From contig NZ_NOVE01000014.1 of NCBI RefSeq assembly GCF_002265625.1, forward strand, positions 1 to 64,000: a stretch of 64,000 bases of DNA. The letters are read 5' to 3'. This document shows, in pieces, positions 26,983-35,914 of this stretch. This DNA comes from Prevotella sp. 885 (GTDB lineage Bacteria; Bacteroidota; Bacteroidia; Bacteroidales; Bacteroidaceae). The notes under the pieces were generated by a model. The model did no database searches and was not told the origin of the DNA. It saw nothing but the letters and a program-made list of their open reading frames with translations. The translations under genes were made by a program, and so were the position numbers. Position 1 is the first letter of the stretch. Every line of letters begins with the position of its first letter.

Positions 26983-27381
26983 ATGAAGAACATTCTTTTA
27001 CTTATGGCTTCTGCCATCCTACTCTCATCTTGCCACGAGAGCCTTGAGAAACGCGCGCAGCGGGAAGCTCGCGAGTATACAGAGAAGTACTGCCCAACTC
27101 CGGTACGCGACTATGTGCGCACGGACAGCGTAAGTTTCGACATCAACACCAAGACATACCATTATTATTGCTCCATCGTAGGCGACCTCGACAACAAGAC
27201 CATCTTCGACATCAACCGCGACAAGATAGCCGAAGCGCTGCAGACACAAATCAACGAGGGCACCAACTTCAGAGCATACAAGAAAGCCGGATTCTCCTTC
27301 CAGTGGACACTGCGCTCGGACAAGGACAAGAAGATGGTGTATTTCGACAAGAAATACACGCCGAAGGACTATAACAAGTAA
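26983..27381 (+). CDS. Small lipoprotein of unknown function
   Basis: A 132-residue protein with signal peptide and lipobox (MKNILLLMASAILLSSC, Cys 17). The mature part is charged and starts with a helix (ESLEKRAQREAREYTEKYC); later strands end in VYFDKKYTPKDYNK. I do not recognise a family beyond small Bacteroidales lipoproteins. Monocistronic: own promoter, and a bidirectional terminator 30 bases after its stop. Confidence 0.75.
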   Translation: MKNILLLMASAILLSSCHESLEKRAQREAREYTEKYCPTPVRDYVRTDSVSFDINTKTYHYYCSIVGDLDNKTIFDINRDKIAEALQTQINEGTNFRAYKKAGFSFQWTLRSDKDKKMVYFDKKYTPKDYNK

Positions 27382-27410
27382 GACATAACAGAACATATCG
27401 CTATAATCGC

Positions 27411-27451
27411 AATAAGGGCTGGATTCCTAAGATTGGAACCCAGCCCTTATT
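27411..27451. terminator. Bidirectional terminator
   Basis: AATAAGGGCTGG (27411-27422) pairs with CCAGCCCTTATT (27440-27451), and an inner TTCC/GGAA extends the stem. It separates the lipoprotein gene from the convergent nagA paralog. Confidence 0.85.
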
Positions 27452-27473
27452 CTGTATGTGTGATATATAACGT

Positions 27474-28631
27474 TTAGAGCTTGTTGGTTATCTCCTTGCC
27501 CATCTGCATTACGTAGGTAAGGTTGATGTCCTTATCGAAGACGATGATGTCGGCATCCTTGCCTTCCTCGATGGAGCCCTTACGGTCGAACACGCCCATT
27601 ATCTTAGCGGGAGTTTCGCTCGCCATGCGGAATACGTCAATCATCGGAATGTCTGCCTTCTTGATGCAGGTGCGGATGAGCACGTCCATGGTGGCTATTG
27701 ATCCGGCAAGAACCGAACGGTCAGCCAACTTGCAGACACCGTCCTCCATAATCACGCGAGCCTCAGCCAGCACGTCGCCTTCGCTTGCGGCATACGCCAA
27801 GGAGTCGGTGATGAGGGCTGTCTTCTCCACGCCCTTTATCTTGTAAGCCACCTTGAGCATCACTGGCGGCACGTGTATGCCGTCAGCAATCAGCTCGATG
27901 GTCATGTCCTGCAGCGCATACACGCTCTCCACAGTACCGGGCACCTTAAACTCCTGCTCCTTGTAAACAACGGGCATGCCGTTATAGAAGTGGGAAGCGT
28001 GGGTCATTCCAGCCTTGTAAGCGTCAGACACGTCCTCGTAAGTGGCGCGGGTGCAGGTCAAGGCAGAAAGCACGCCATGCTTGCGAAGCTCCTTGACGAA
28101 CCTTATCGTACCAGGTAACTCAGGTGCTTCGTCCCAACGCTTAATGCACTTATACTTGTTAAGCAGCGTCTCGTATTCGTAAATAATCGGCGCTTTAATC
28201 AGAACAGGGTTCTGCGCACCGGCCTCCTTACGGTTTATATACGAACCCTCAATATGCAGTCCGAGCACCGGGCTGTCCTTCTCAGCCATCAGCTTCTCGC
28301 ATACATTGCAAGCTGCCTCCATAGTGGGGACAGTGGATGAAGACAATGTGGGGTATATGGAAGTGGTGCCATGCTTCAGGTGCGCATTCACCGCAGCACG
28401 AAAAGCGTCTTCGCAGCCTTCTATGAAGTCGCGTCCGCCACCGCCATGCGCATGCATATCAATGCCGCCGGGAACAATATAGCCTCCCTTGGCATCGATG
28501 ATTTCGGCTCCTACAACGTGCAGGTTGATGTTCGAGACAGCCCTGATCTTGTTGCCGTCCGTAACGATGGAGCCGCCATCAAGCCATCCTTTAGGCGTGA
28601 GGATGCGACCATTGACAAATTGTTTTAACAT
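27474..28631 (-). CDS. NagA-like protein lacking a metal-binding histidine
   Basis: A 385-residue paralog of the gene just upstream, same length and about two thirds identical. It keeps the amidohydrolase opening GGIDMHAHGGGGRDF, the Glu of LHIEGSY, the second His in HASHFYNG and the catalytic Asp in LITDSLA. It lacks the metal-ligand His found in IGHTRATY of its twin: the matching stretch reads LTCTRATY (Gly-His to Thr-Cys). EGPY is also EGSY and YNAMP is YNGMP. N-acetylglucosamine-6-phosphate deacetylase activity is therefore doubtful; it may be a decaying duplicate or have a different substrate. It is second in a two-gene operon, 11 bases after the first. Confidence 0.85.
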   Translation of the reverse strand: MLKQFVNGRILTPKGWLDGGSIVTDGNKIRAVSNINLHVVGAEIIDAKGGYIVPGGIDMHAHGGGGRDFIEGCEDAFRAAVNAHLKHGTTSIYPTLSSSTVPTMEAACNVCEKLMAEKDSPVLGLHIEGSYINRKEAGAQNPVLIKAPIIYEYETLLNKYKCIKRWDEAPELPGTIRFVKELRKHGVLSALTCTRATYEDVSDAYKAGMTHASHFYNGMPVVYKEQEFKVPGTVESVYALQDMTIELIADGIHVPPVMLKVAYKIKGVEKTALITDSLAYAASEGDVLAEARVIMEDGVCKLADRSVLAGSIATMDVLIRTCIKKADIPMIDVFRMASETPAKIMGVFDRKGSIEEGKDADIIVFDKDINLTYVMQMGKEITNKL

Positions 28632-28642
28632 AACGATTCGGT

Positions 28643-29800
28643 TTAGAGTTCGTTGGTAACCTCGTTACCCATCTGCATCACGTAAGTGAGCTTCAAATCC
28701 TTGTCAAACATCATGATGTCGGCGTCCTTGCCGTCCTCAAGCGATCCCTTGCGGTCGAATACGCCCATGATCTTTGCCGGAGTTTCGCTCGCCATGCGGC
28801 ATGCGTCCTCCATCGGAATGCCAGCCATCTGCACGCAGGTGCGGATAAGGCGGTCCATGGTGGCTATTGATCCGGCGAGGGCTGAATGGTCAGCCAGCTT
28901 GCAGACGCCGTCTTCAAGGATGACGCGCGGGTCGAAAGCCACTCCTTCTTCGCTTGCTGCACAAGCCAGCGAGTCGGTGATAAGCGCGGTCTTCTCCACT
29001 CCCTTTATCTTGTAAGCCACCTTAAGCATCACCGGGGGCACGTGTATGCCGTCGGCAATCAGCTCTATGGTCATATCCGGAAGGGCGTAAACACTCTCCA
29101 CTGTGCCAGGCACCTTAAACTCATGCTCCTTATATACTACTGGCATGGCGTTATAGAAGTGTGTGGCGTGCATCATACCAGCCTTATGACCGGCTACGAC
29201 GTCTTCGTATGTGGCGCGTGTGTGACCGATGGATGCCACGACGCCGTGCTTGCGGCAGCACTGGATAAACTCCACCGAACCGGGAAGTTCAGGAGCCTCA
29301 TCCCAACGCTTTATGCATGAATACTTGTCGAGCAGCGGCTCATATTCCTCCGGCACAGGAGCCTTTATCCATTCAGGAATCTGTGCGCCAGCCTGCTTGG
29401 GATTGAAGTAAGGGCCCTCAAGGTGAAGTCCGAGCACGGGGCTGTTCTCCTCTGCCATGAGCTTTTCGCAAGTTTCGCAAGCTGCCTCAATCATAGGCAC
29501 CGTTGAAGAAGAAAGTGTCGGGAATATGGATGTGGTACCGTGCTTCATGTGCGCCTTGATGGCCACACGGAAAGCCTCTTCGCTGCCTTCCATAAAGTCG
29601 CGACCGCCACCACCATGTACGTGCATCTCCACTCCGCCAGGCACTACATAACATCCCTTAGCGTCAATGATTTCTGCGTCTACGATATGGAGATCACTGT
29701 TCGATACGGCCAATATCTTGTTGCCGTCGATAATAACAGAGCCGCCTTCCAGCCAGCCTTGTGGAGTAAGAACGCGACCGTTGATTATTTGTTTTAGCAT
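28643..29800 (-). CDS. nagA: N-acetylglucosamine-6-phosphate deacetylase
   Basis: A 385-residue cytoplasmic amidohydrolase that removes acetate from GlcNAc-6-P in amino-sugar use and cell-wall recycling. All key residues are visible: the HVHGGGG start (about 61-67), Glu in LHLEGPYFNPKQAGAQ, His in IGHTRATY, His in HATHFYNAMP and Asp in LITDSLA. Length fits the family (380-390). First gene of a two-gene unit with a catalytically doubtful copy downstream; a -7 box lies about 100 bases upstream. nagB is not in the window. Confidence 0.93.
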   Translation of the reverse strand: MLKQIINGRVLTPQGWLEGGSVIIDGNKILAVSNSDLHIVDAEIIDAKGCYVVPGGVEMHVHGGGGRDFMEGSEEAFRVAIKAHMKHGTTSIFPTLSSSTVPMIEAACETCEKLMAEENSPVLGLHLEGPYFNPKQAGAQIPEWIKAPVPEEYEPLLDKYSCIKRWDEAPELPGSVEFIQCCRKHGVVASIGHTRATYEDVVAGHKAGMMHATHFYNAMPVVYKEHEFKVPGTVESVYALPDMTIELIADGIHVPPVMLKVAYKIKGVEKTALITDSLACAASEEGVAFDPRVILEDGVCKLADHSALAGSIATMDRLIRTCVQMAGIPMEDACRMASETPAKIMGVFDRKGSLEDGKDADIMMFDKDLKLTYVMQMGNEVTNEL

Positions 29801-29898
29801 AACTGTATGATTAGATTCAGACCTGTAATTGCTGCACTTTACGTCTTAATAGATTATGTATGCAGTGGTCTTTTGTTTATTAGTAGGTTTTACGTAAG

Positions 29899-29906
29899 CA
29901 AAGGTA
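29899..29906 (-). promoter_or_regulatory. Predicted -7 box of the nagA pair
   Basis: TACCTTTG followed by C on the minus strand, 99 bases before the nagA ATG. The leader in between has no strong hairpin. Confidence 0.45.
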
Positions 29907-29969
29907 CACATATTTTTTTATTGTTGTCTATAAAATTTCAATTTTATTCGGACAACCGTACAGTATATC

Positions 29970-30221
29970 TTAGTAGCCCATTTCTTCCAGCGCTTTTGCC
30001 AGCTGGTCAGGGCAGCTTGTCGGCTTCATGCCGCAGGTTATTCCCTTCAGCGTCTGCTTTATGTCCGAAGCCTTCTTTCCGATGGCAAGTGCGCAGATGC
30101 CTTTCAGGTTGCCGTTGCATCCTCCGAAGAACGAGAGGTCGCGGATGATGCCGTTCTCGTCCACGTCAATGGTGATGGAGCGGCTGCATGTACCCTCCGT
30201 CATATAGTCCAAGTGGTTCAT
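29970..30221 (-). CDS. TSCPD-domain protein (TIGR03905-like)
   Basis: An 83-residue protein containing almost only the TSCPD domain, also found at the C-terminus of some class II ribonucleotide reductases. The four cysteines are in EGTCSRS, FGGCNGNLKGIC and CGMKPTSCPDQL, which suggests a bound metal ion. Stand-alone copies are widespread but of unknown role. It lies 98 bases after the yebC gene on the same strand, behind a terminator. Confidence 0.85.
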   Translation of the reverse strand: MNHLDYMTEGTCSRSITIDVDENGIIRDLSFFGGCNGNLKGICALAIGKKASDIKQTLKGITCGMKPTSCPDQLAKALEEMGY

Positions 30222-30256
30222 AATGATATTGTTTTTGGATGTTCTTATTAATGAAT

Positions 30257-30289
30257 AAAGGGCGGCTATCGTTCAGACAACCGCCCCTT
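30257..30289 (-). terminator. Terminator downstream of yebC
   Basis: AAAGGGCGG and CCGCCCCTT (one G-T pair) enclose a 15-base loop 31 bases past the yebC stop, read on the minus strand toward a T-rich region. Confidence 0.65.
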
Positions 30290-30319
30290 CTTATCTTGTT
30301 CTTTCAGAAAAGTCTGACC

Positions 30320-31063
30320 TTACTCAGCAGGAAGCTCCTCCGGCTTCATGTTGGTGTAGACGTTCTGCACGTCGTCAAACTCCTCAAGACGCTCCACCAT
30401 CTTGTCGATGGTTGCACGCTGCTCAGCGTCGATGTCCTTAAGGTCGTTAGGCACGTAAGTAAACTCACCGCCGATATCCTCGAAGCCCTGGTCCTCAAGG
30501 AACTTCTGAATCTGAGCGTAAGCCTTCACGTCGTCGCCGTAGATGGTGATTGTGCCTTCTTCCTCGTCCTCATCAAACTCGTCCTCTACGTTGAAGTCGA
30601 TAAGCTCAAGGATAAGCTCTTCCATGTCTACGCCTTCCTTCTTCTTGAAGGTGAACACGCACTTGTGGTCGAAGAGGTAAGCCAATGAGCCAGTGGTGCC
30701 GAGTGTTCCGTTAAACTTGTTGAAGACCGAGCGAACATCACCTACGGTACGTGTGGTGTTGTCAGTAAGAGTGTCCACAAAGACAGCGATGCCGTGAGGG
30801 CCATATCCCTCGTATGTCACTTCCTTGTATTCGCTCTGGTCCTTACCCATAGCGTTCTTGATGGCACGCTCGATGTTGTCCTTCGGCATGTTCTCACGCT
30901 TGCAGGTGGCGATGATAGAACGGAGTGAGGGATTGTTCTCAGGCTCCGGACCGCCAGCCTTAACAGCGATGGCAATCTGCTTGCCCAGACGAGTGAAAGT
31001 CTTGGCCATGTGGCCCCAACGCTTCAGCTTTGTAGCCTTGCGATATTCAAATGCTCTTCCCAT
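30320..31063 (-). CDS. yebC: YebC/PmpR-family protein
   Basis: A 247-residue member of the YebC/PmpR family, first described as DNA-binding regulators and more recently linked to translation of difficult sequences; the role here is not shown. Motifs: GRAFEYRKATKLKRW at the start, ARxGG-like KAGGPEPENNPSLRSIIATC, MPKDNIERAIKNAMG (about 58-72) and EGYGPHGIAVFVDTLTDN (about 84-101). Full length. It lies 63 bases after pheT on the same strand. Confidence 0.93.
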   Translation of the reverse strand: MGRAFEYRKATKLKRWGHMAKTFTRLGKQIAIAVKAGGPEPENNPSLRSIIATCKRENMPKDNIERAIKNAMGKDQSEYKEVTYEGYGPHGIAVFVDTLTDNTTRTVGDVRSVFNKFNGTLGTTGSLAYLFDHKCVFTFKKKEGVDMEELILELIDFNVEDEFDEDEEEGTITIYGDDVKAYAQIQKFLEDQGFEDIGGEFTYVPNDLKDIDAEQRATIDKMVERLEEFDDVQNVYTNMKPEELPAE

Positions 31064-31126
31064 TTTTATTTATAATTTATTATTTTGTATTTTGTATTTT
31101 CCTTACTCGTTTCGCTTGCTGACCTC

Positions 31127-33589
31127 TTATCTCAGTTCTGCACCGAGCTTCTGCTTGAGGTTGTTGATAAGCTTGGTCATGATGGCGTCAATCTGCTTGT
31201 CGGTGAGCGTCTTGCTCTCGTCCTGCAGGATGAAGTTCACGGCATAGCTCTTCTTGCCAGCCGGCAGATTCTTGCCCTCGTAAACGTCAAACAGCTCCAC
31301 GCTCTTGAGGAGCTTCTTCTCTGTCTGACGGGCAATCTGCTCAATCTGCTCGAACTGTACGCTCTTGTCGATGAGCAATGCGAGGTCGCGGCTTACTGAC
31401 GGGAACTTGCTGATGTCGTGATAGAGAGTCTCGTTCTTCTTGATGGCACGCATAAGGTTGTCCCAGTTAAGGTCGGCATAGAAGACATCCTGAGCGATGT
31501 CCATCTTCTTCAGAATCTTATGACATACCGTACCCATCTCGCAGAGCACCTTTCCGGCACGTGTCTTCAATACGAGCGCCTTGCCGAAGACGTTGTTGTC
31601 CGAGTGTTCGCAAACCATGACGCCGGGATTTACGCCCAGACGCTTTACGATGTTAAGCACATAACCCTTCAGCTCATAGAATGACGACTGCTCGTCGGGA
31701 TGAGTCCACGATCCTTCCACGCGCTTACCCGTAATCCACATTCCGAGGTGCATTTCCTCCGTGTAAGCCTTTATCGGATCCTCGTCGTTCTTCTTCTCCG
31801 GCGAGAAGTGATAGCAGTTGCCGAACTCGAAGAAGCGCAGGTTAGGCATCTTGTGGTTGACGTTGCGGCAGATGCTCTCCAGACCGCCGAAAAGCAGCGA
31901 CTGTCTCATTACGCCGAGGTCGGAGCTGAGCGGATTCATCACCTTGACGGTGGTCTCCTCGGTGTACTTGTTTAGCTCTGTATAATAAGATGTCTTAGTG
32001 AGCGAGTTGTTCAGAATCTCACGGAATCCGCAACCCACGAGCTGCTCTCCGATAACATTCTGCAAGTGATAAGTCTTGTCCGCCTCGCCAAGGATGGTGA
32101 GCGAGCTCTTCAGCTGTGTGGGAATCTCCACATTATTATATCCGTAGATACGCAGGATGTCCTCCACTACGTCGCACGGACGCTGTACGTCCACACGGTA
32201 TGCGGGAACGTCAAGCAACAGACCTTCTGCTGTCTCCTCCACAACCTTCATCTCAAGGCTCTCCACGATAGATTTTATCATGTCATGACCGATGGCCTTA
32301 CCGATAAGGCGGTCAACGTATTCATAGTCGAGCTGTACGCGGGCGTCAGCCATCGGGTTAGGATAAACGTCCTTAATCTCCATGCTCACCTTACCGCCAG
32401 CAAGCTGCTTGCAGAGGATGGCTGCCTGCTTAAGGGCGTAGATGGTGCCGTTGGGATCGATGCCACGCTCGAAGCGATAACTTGCATCGGTGCTCAGACC
32501 GTGACGGCGTGCACTCTTGCGAATCCATGTGGGATGGAAGTAGGCGCTCTCCAGCACCACGTTTGTGGTGGTGTCGTACGTGCCGCTACCCTTGCCGCCG
32601 AAAATTCCGGCAATGCACATCGGCTCCTCTGCGTTGCAGATGCTGAGGTCGTGCTCGCCGAGAGTGTGCTCCTCACCGTCAAGAGTGACAAACTTGGTGC
32701 CTTCCGGCTGGGTGCGGACCACAATCTTGTGGCCAGTCACCATGTCAGCGTCGAAGCAATGCATCGGCTGACCGTAAGCCATCATCACATAGTTGGTGAT
32801 GTCCACGATGTTGTTGATAGGACGCAGACCGATGACCTTCAGCTTGTTCTGAAGCCACTCGGGGCTCTCCTTCACCTCACAACCAGTGATAGACACGCAG
32901 GCATAGCGCTTGCAAGCCTCCGTATTCTCAATCTCCACGTCAATGGGGAGGTCGTTATTGTCTACTGTAAATTCCGTGCAGTCAGGACGATGCAGCGATG
33001 TCTCATGACCGTTGCGCTTGAGCCAAGCATAGAGGTCGCGTGCCACACCCCAGTGTGACAATGCGTCAGAACGGTTGGCGGTGATGTCAATCTCGATCAC
33101 CCAATCGCTCTCCAGATGATAATACTCAGCAGCGGGCTGTCCTACAGGAGCGTCCTCCGGCAGCACAATGATGCCGTCGTGGCTCTCTCCCACTCCAATC
33201 TCGTCCTCGGCACAAATCATGCCGTTCGACTCGACGCCGCGCAACTTCGATTTTTTGATAACAAACTCCTTGTCGCCGTCGTAAAGCACGCAGCCCAGAT
33301 CGGCTACGATAACCTTCTGGCCAGCAGCCACGTTAGGAGCGCCACAGACAATCTGCTGCGGTTCGCCCTTACCAAGGTCGACGGTGGTTATATGCAAGTG
33401 GTCAGAATTGGGATGCATCTCGCAAGTCAACACCTTGCCTACGAACAGTCCCTTAAGACCACCTTTTATTGTCTGTACTTCCTCAAGAGCATCTACTTCA
33501 AGTCCGCATGATGTCAGCGCATCAGCTGTTTCCTGCGGCGTAAGGTCGAAATCGACGTACTCCTTAAGCCATTTGTATGAAATCTCCAT
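31127..33589 (-). CDS. pheT: Phenylalanyl-tRNA synthetase beta subunit
   Basis: An 820-residue subunit with the full domain order: N-terminal B1 domain, tRNA-binding OB fold (about 45-150, with GKVLTCEMHPNSDHLHI), B3/B4 editing domain (about 220-400, NNIVDITNYVMMAYGQPMH), B5 (about 410-480), a class II-like core and the C-terminal FDX-ACB anticodon domain starting FPSVSRDLALLIDKSV. Together with PheS it charges tRNA-Phe; pheS is not in the window. Confidence 0.97.
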   Translation of the reverse strand: MEISYKWLKEYVDFDLTPQETADALTSCGLEVDALEEVQTIKGGLKGLFVGKVLTCEMHPNSDHLHITTVDLGKGEPQQIVCGAPNVAAGQKVIVADLGCVLYDGDKEFVIKKSKLRGVESNGMICAEDEIGVGESHDGIIVLPEDAPVGQPAAEYYHLESDWVIEIDITANRSDALSHWGVARDLYAWLKRNGHETSLHRPDCTEFTVDNNDLPIDVEIENTEACKRYACVSITGCEVKESPEWLQNKLKVIGLRPINNIVDITNYVMMAYGQPMHCFDADMVTGHKIVVRTQPEGTKFVTLDGEEHTLGEHDLSICNAEEPMCIAGIFGGKGSGTYDTTTNVVLESAYFHPTWIRKSARRHGLSTDASYRFERGIDPNGTIYALKQAAILCKQLAGGKVSMEIKDVYPNPMADARVQLDYEYVDRLIGKAIGHDMIKSIVESLEMKVVEETAEGLLLDVPAYRVDVQRPCDVVEDILRIYGYNNVEIPTQLKSSLTILGEADKTYHLQNVIGEQLVGCGFREILNNSLTKTSYYTELNKYTEETTVKVMNPLSSDLGVMRQSLLFGGLESICRNVNHKMPNLRFFEFGNCYHFSPEKKNDEDPIKAYTEEMHLGMWITGKRVEGSWTHPDEQSSFYELKGYVLNIVKRLGVNPGVMVCEHSDNNVFGKALVLKTRAGKVLCEMGTVCHKILKKMDIAQDVFYADLNWDNLMRAIKKNETLYHDISKFPSVSRDLALLIDKSVQFEQIEQIARQTEKKLLKSVELFDVYEGKNLPAGKKSYAVNFILQDESKTLTDKQIDAIMTKLINNLKQKLGAELR

Positions 33590-33623
33590 TATAATGATTT
33601 TTAAGTATACTCAAAACGTGATG

Positions 33624-33631
33624 CAAAATTA
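33624..33631 (-). promoter_or_regulatory. Predicted -7 box of pheT
   Basis: TAATTTTG followed by C on the minus strand, 35 bases before the pheT ATG. Confidence 0.45.
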
Positions 33632-33675
33632 ATAATTTTTGAGTAAGTAAACAAAATAATATGAAAATAAAACCG

Positions 33676-33683
33676 TAACTTTG
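33676..33683 (+). promoter_or_regulatory. Predicted -7 box of the Rpn-type nuclease gene
   Basis: TAACTTTG followed by C, 28-35 bases before the ATG at 33711; divergent from the pheT promoter. Confidence 0.5.
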
Positions 33684-33710
33684 CTGTAGAGTTTTTTAAA
33701 ACTGATGATT

Positions 33711-34571
33711 ATGAAATACTTAGACCCTAAAGCAGACCTTACGTTCAAGAAGATATTCGGCAATCACCCCAAAAGACTGATCAGCCTTCTGAACGCACTC
33801 CTGCCACTCAGCGAAGAGGAGCAGATACACAAGATAAAGTATCTGCCTACAGAACTTGTGCCACAGCTCGAAGGGGGTAAGAATACCATTGTGGATGTAC
33901 TCTGCACAGATGTCAGAGGCAGGAAGTTCTGCGTGGAAATGCAGATGGAATGGTCTGATGCCTTCCAGCAGCGAGTACTGTTCAATGCATCCAAGCTCTA
34001 TGTGAGTCAGGCTAAAAAGGGAGGCAAATACAGCGAACTTCAACCTGTGTATTCTCTCAACCTGATAAATGATATCTTTGCGCATGATACTCCTGATTTC
34101 ATCCACAACTACCGCATCGTGCACGACAAGGACAGCAATAAGGTCATCGAGGGCTTGCATTTTACCTTCATAGAACTCCCGAAGTTCACCCCTCATTCCA
34201 TTGCCGACAAGCGTATGATGGTCTTGTGGCTCCGTTTCCTCACGGAAATCAATTCCAACACAAAGGAGATTCCTACCGACCTGCTCAATGACCCAGAGAT
34301 TGGAAAAGCCGTAGAAGAGCTGGAGATTTCCGGTTTCTCGGATGCCGAGCTCAGAGCCTACGACAAGTTCTGGGATTCCGTAAGCGTTGAAAGAACCCTC
34401 ATAGATGACAGCTACCAGAAAGGTATGGAAAAAGGCAGAGAAGAAGGCATGAACCAGCGAAGCCTTGAGATTGGCAGGAAGATGCTGGCAAATGGAATGG
34501 ATGAAGCATCGGTCATGGATATGACGGGGCTGACGGCAGAGGAGATAAAGCTGCTGAAAGCGGAGATGTAG
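33711..34571 (+). CDS. Rpn-family PD-(D/E)XK nuclease / transposase-like protein
   Basis: A 286-residue protein of the Rpn (recombination-promoting nuclease) group, annotated in Bacteroidetes as PD-(D/E)XK nuclease family transposase. The start pattern YLDPKADLTFKKIFG and the nuclease residues in NTIVDVLCTDVRGRKFCVEMQ (Asp then Glu-x-Gln, about 60-80) are clear. The C-terminus has the usual helical tail EKGREEGMNQRSLEIGRKM and ends MTGLTAEEIKLL, a helix-turn-helix-like motif. Rpn proteins are found in many copies per genome and can promote recA-independent recombination. No terminal repeats were seen around it. The start at 33711 is preferred to 33705 by family pattern. Confidence 0.9.
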   Translation: MKYLDPKADLTFKKIFGNHPKRLISLLNALLPLSEEEQIHKIKYLPTELVPQLEGGKNTIVDVLCTDVRGRKFCVEMQMEWSDAFQQRVLFNASKLYVSQAKKGGKYSELQPVYSLNLINDIFAHDTPDFIHNYRIVHDKDSNKVIEGLHFTFIELPKFTPHSIADKRMMVLWLRFLTEINSNTKEIPTDLLNDPEIGKAVEELEISGFSDAELRAYDKFWDSVSVERTLIDDSYQKGMEKGREEGMNQRSLEIGRKMLANGMDEASVMDMTGLTAEEIKLLKAEM

Positions 34572-34593
34572 ATTACGAATGTCACCATATAAT

Positions 34594-34638
34594 CAAGGGT
34601 CTATACGCCACCTGTTCATCGTGGCATATAGACCCTTG
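34594..34638 (+). terminator. Terminator of the Rpn gene
   Basis: CAAGGGTCTATACGCCAC and GTGGCATATAGACCCTTG pair with one mismatch around a 9-base loop, 22 bases past the stop. Confidence 0.8.
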
Positions 34639-34677
34639 TCGTTTTCCCGTGAGGTACGAGTGAATATTATCTTCTTG

Positions 34678-34743
34678 TTAGCTACGCTTTTTGCAAAGCT
34701 TTAAAGCCTTGTCAAATCTTTTGGTTGTACCAAACTTATACAT
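34678..34743 (-). pseudogene. YafQ/RelE-like toxin, N-terminal relic
   Basis: An ATG overlaps the stop of the fimbrillin-antitoxin fusion (TAATG) and opens a 21-codon frame MYKFGTTKRFDKALKLCKKR plus S, then stop. This is the usual beginning of YafQ-type toxins, which start MYxxxxTxxFKKDLKxxKKRG. The rest of the toxin is missing. It is the mirror of the relic at 16197-16262, which keeps only the toxin C-terminus. It shows that the reading frame just upstream once was an antitoxin gene. Confidence 0.7.
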
Positions 34744-35900
34744 TATTCTCCTAAAACAGTGTCAAACATTTCGTCAACAGAATTCCATTGGGTAACCCTA
34801 CCTTTCGCCTTGTCCTCTTCGGCAAGCTCCAGACCAGTCTTCTTAGGTCTCATAATAGAAATAGAACTAACACCATTCATCATTTTGATGGCGTTTTTCA
34901 GCTTTGTCAACATAGTAGGGTCAGATACCGTTACCAAAAGCTGTGGCTCATTTATATTTCCAACCTTCTTTAATCCCATAATGGTAAGGTTGATATTGTC
35001 ATCTTTGGCATATTCAAGGGCACTTTTTATTGCATCCATATCATCATTCGTCATATCATCAGAAAGGACAAGACGGATGTCTGCCTTCCCTTTATTCAGT
35101 TCATTCTTGATAGTACTTTGTATTTCCTCAGTGCTCAAACCGACCAAAGACACTACGGTCGCATCCAGCACATAGCTCTTGTTGGTTTCAATTTCTTTTT
35201 GGAAAAAATAATCAACTAAAGTCACATCGGCATTTTTCACAATTATTGACGAATACTTAAAAAACTTACCGTACAAATACACATTGCCTTTTTCATCAGG
35301 CGTAAGAGTGTAGGTATTATCAGAATAGCCTCTAGTGTTGGCTGGAGTGATAAACTTGGCAATAACGGTAACAGAACCATCTTGATTTGTAGCAATGCGG
35401 AGGCGTGAATAGTTGCGTGTTGCATCGGCAAAAGATACATTTATACCCTGACCATTAGGGGTGATATTGGCTTTTCCCTCAATATATTCATCCGTTCCTG
35501 CAGCCTTACCTTCTTTCAAAACTAATTTGCCTGCTTCCCATTTGTAATTAGGGGCATAATATACATGAGGAAAGGTTGGCACTTCGTCTTCTTTATAAGA
35601 CAACTCGCCACTTGCCAATTCCCAATTACTGCCATTATATTTAAAAGCAGCATACTTAGTCCCTAAAGTCTTACTGGTCATCTTCAGAAGCAACTCATCT
35701 CCTTCAGCCCATGAAGTCTTGCCTTCATCAGGTGTACCAATAGCACGAGTCTGTGAATCTCCGAATGCCGGAAATTCACCTACAACCAACTGTACGTTGC
35801 TCTTGCCTGTTGTTGCAGTTGTTTCTTCTATATCACTTGTGCATGACGCCATTACTATAGTAACGACAGCCAGCATGATGTATTGAAATATCTTTTTCAT
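34743..35900 (-). CDS. Fimbrillin-like lipoprotein fused to a RelB-like antitoxin domain
   Basis: A 385-residue protein. Signal peptide and lipobox are at the start (MKKIFQYIMLAVVTIVMASC, Cys 20). Residues ~30-250 have the fimbrillin layout, with the protease-site and motif region TRAIGTPDEGKTSWAEGDEL. The last ~70 residues are of a different kind: VTVSDPTMLTKLKNAIKMMN followed by GRVTQWNSVDEMFDTVLG. They align over nearly full length with the antitoxin at 16259-16462, including identical NGV, GRVT and DEMF blocks. A truncated toxin start follows. The exported protein would carry the antitoxin part outside the cytoplasm, where it could not neutralise a toxin. Last gene of the fimbrial operon. 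Confidence 0.7.
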   Translation of the reverse strand: MKKIFQYIMLAVVTIVMASCTSDIEETTATTGKSNVQLVVGEFPAFGDSQTRAIGTPDEGKTSWAEGDELLLKMTSKTLGTKYAAFKYNGSNWELASGELSYKEDEVPTFPHVYYAPNYKWEAGKLVLKEGKAAGTDEYIEGKANITPNGQGINVSFADATRNYSRLRIATNQDGSVTVIAKFITPANTRGYSDNTYTLTPDEKGNVYLYGKFFKYSSIIVKNADVTLVDYFFQKEIETNKSYVLDATVVSLVGLSTEEIQSTIKNELNKGKADIRLVLSDDMTNDDMDAIKSALEYAKDDNINLTIMGLKKVGNINEPQLLVTVSDPTMLTKLKNAIKMMNGVSSISIMRPKKTGLELAEEDKAKGRVTQWNSVDEMFDTVLGE

Positions 35901-35914
35901 ATTCTTTCCTCCAA

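Noticed and set aside
33711..34571. Rpn-type gene considered as an insertion sequence
   Set aside because: No terminal inverted repeats or target duplications were seen; Rpn genes are generally free-standing.
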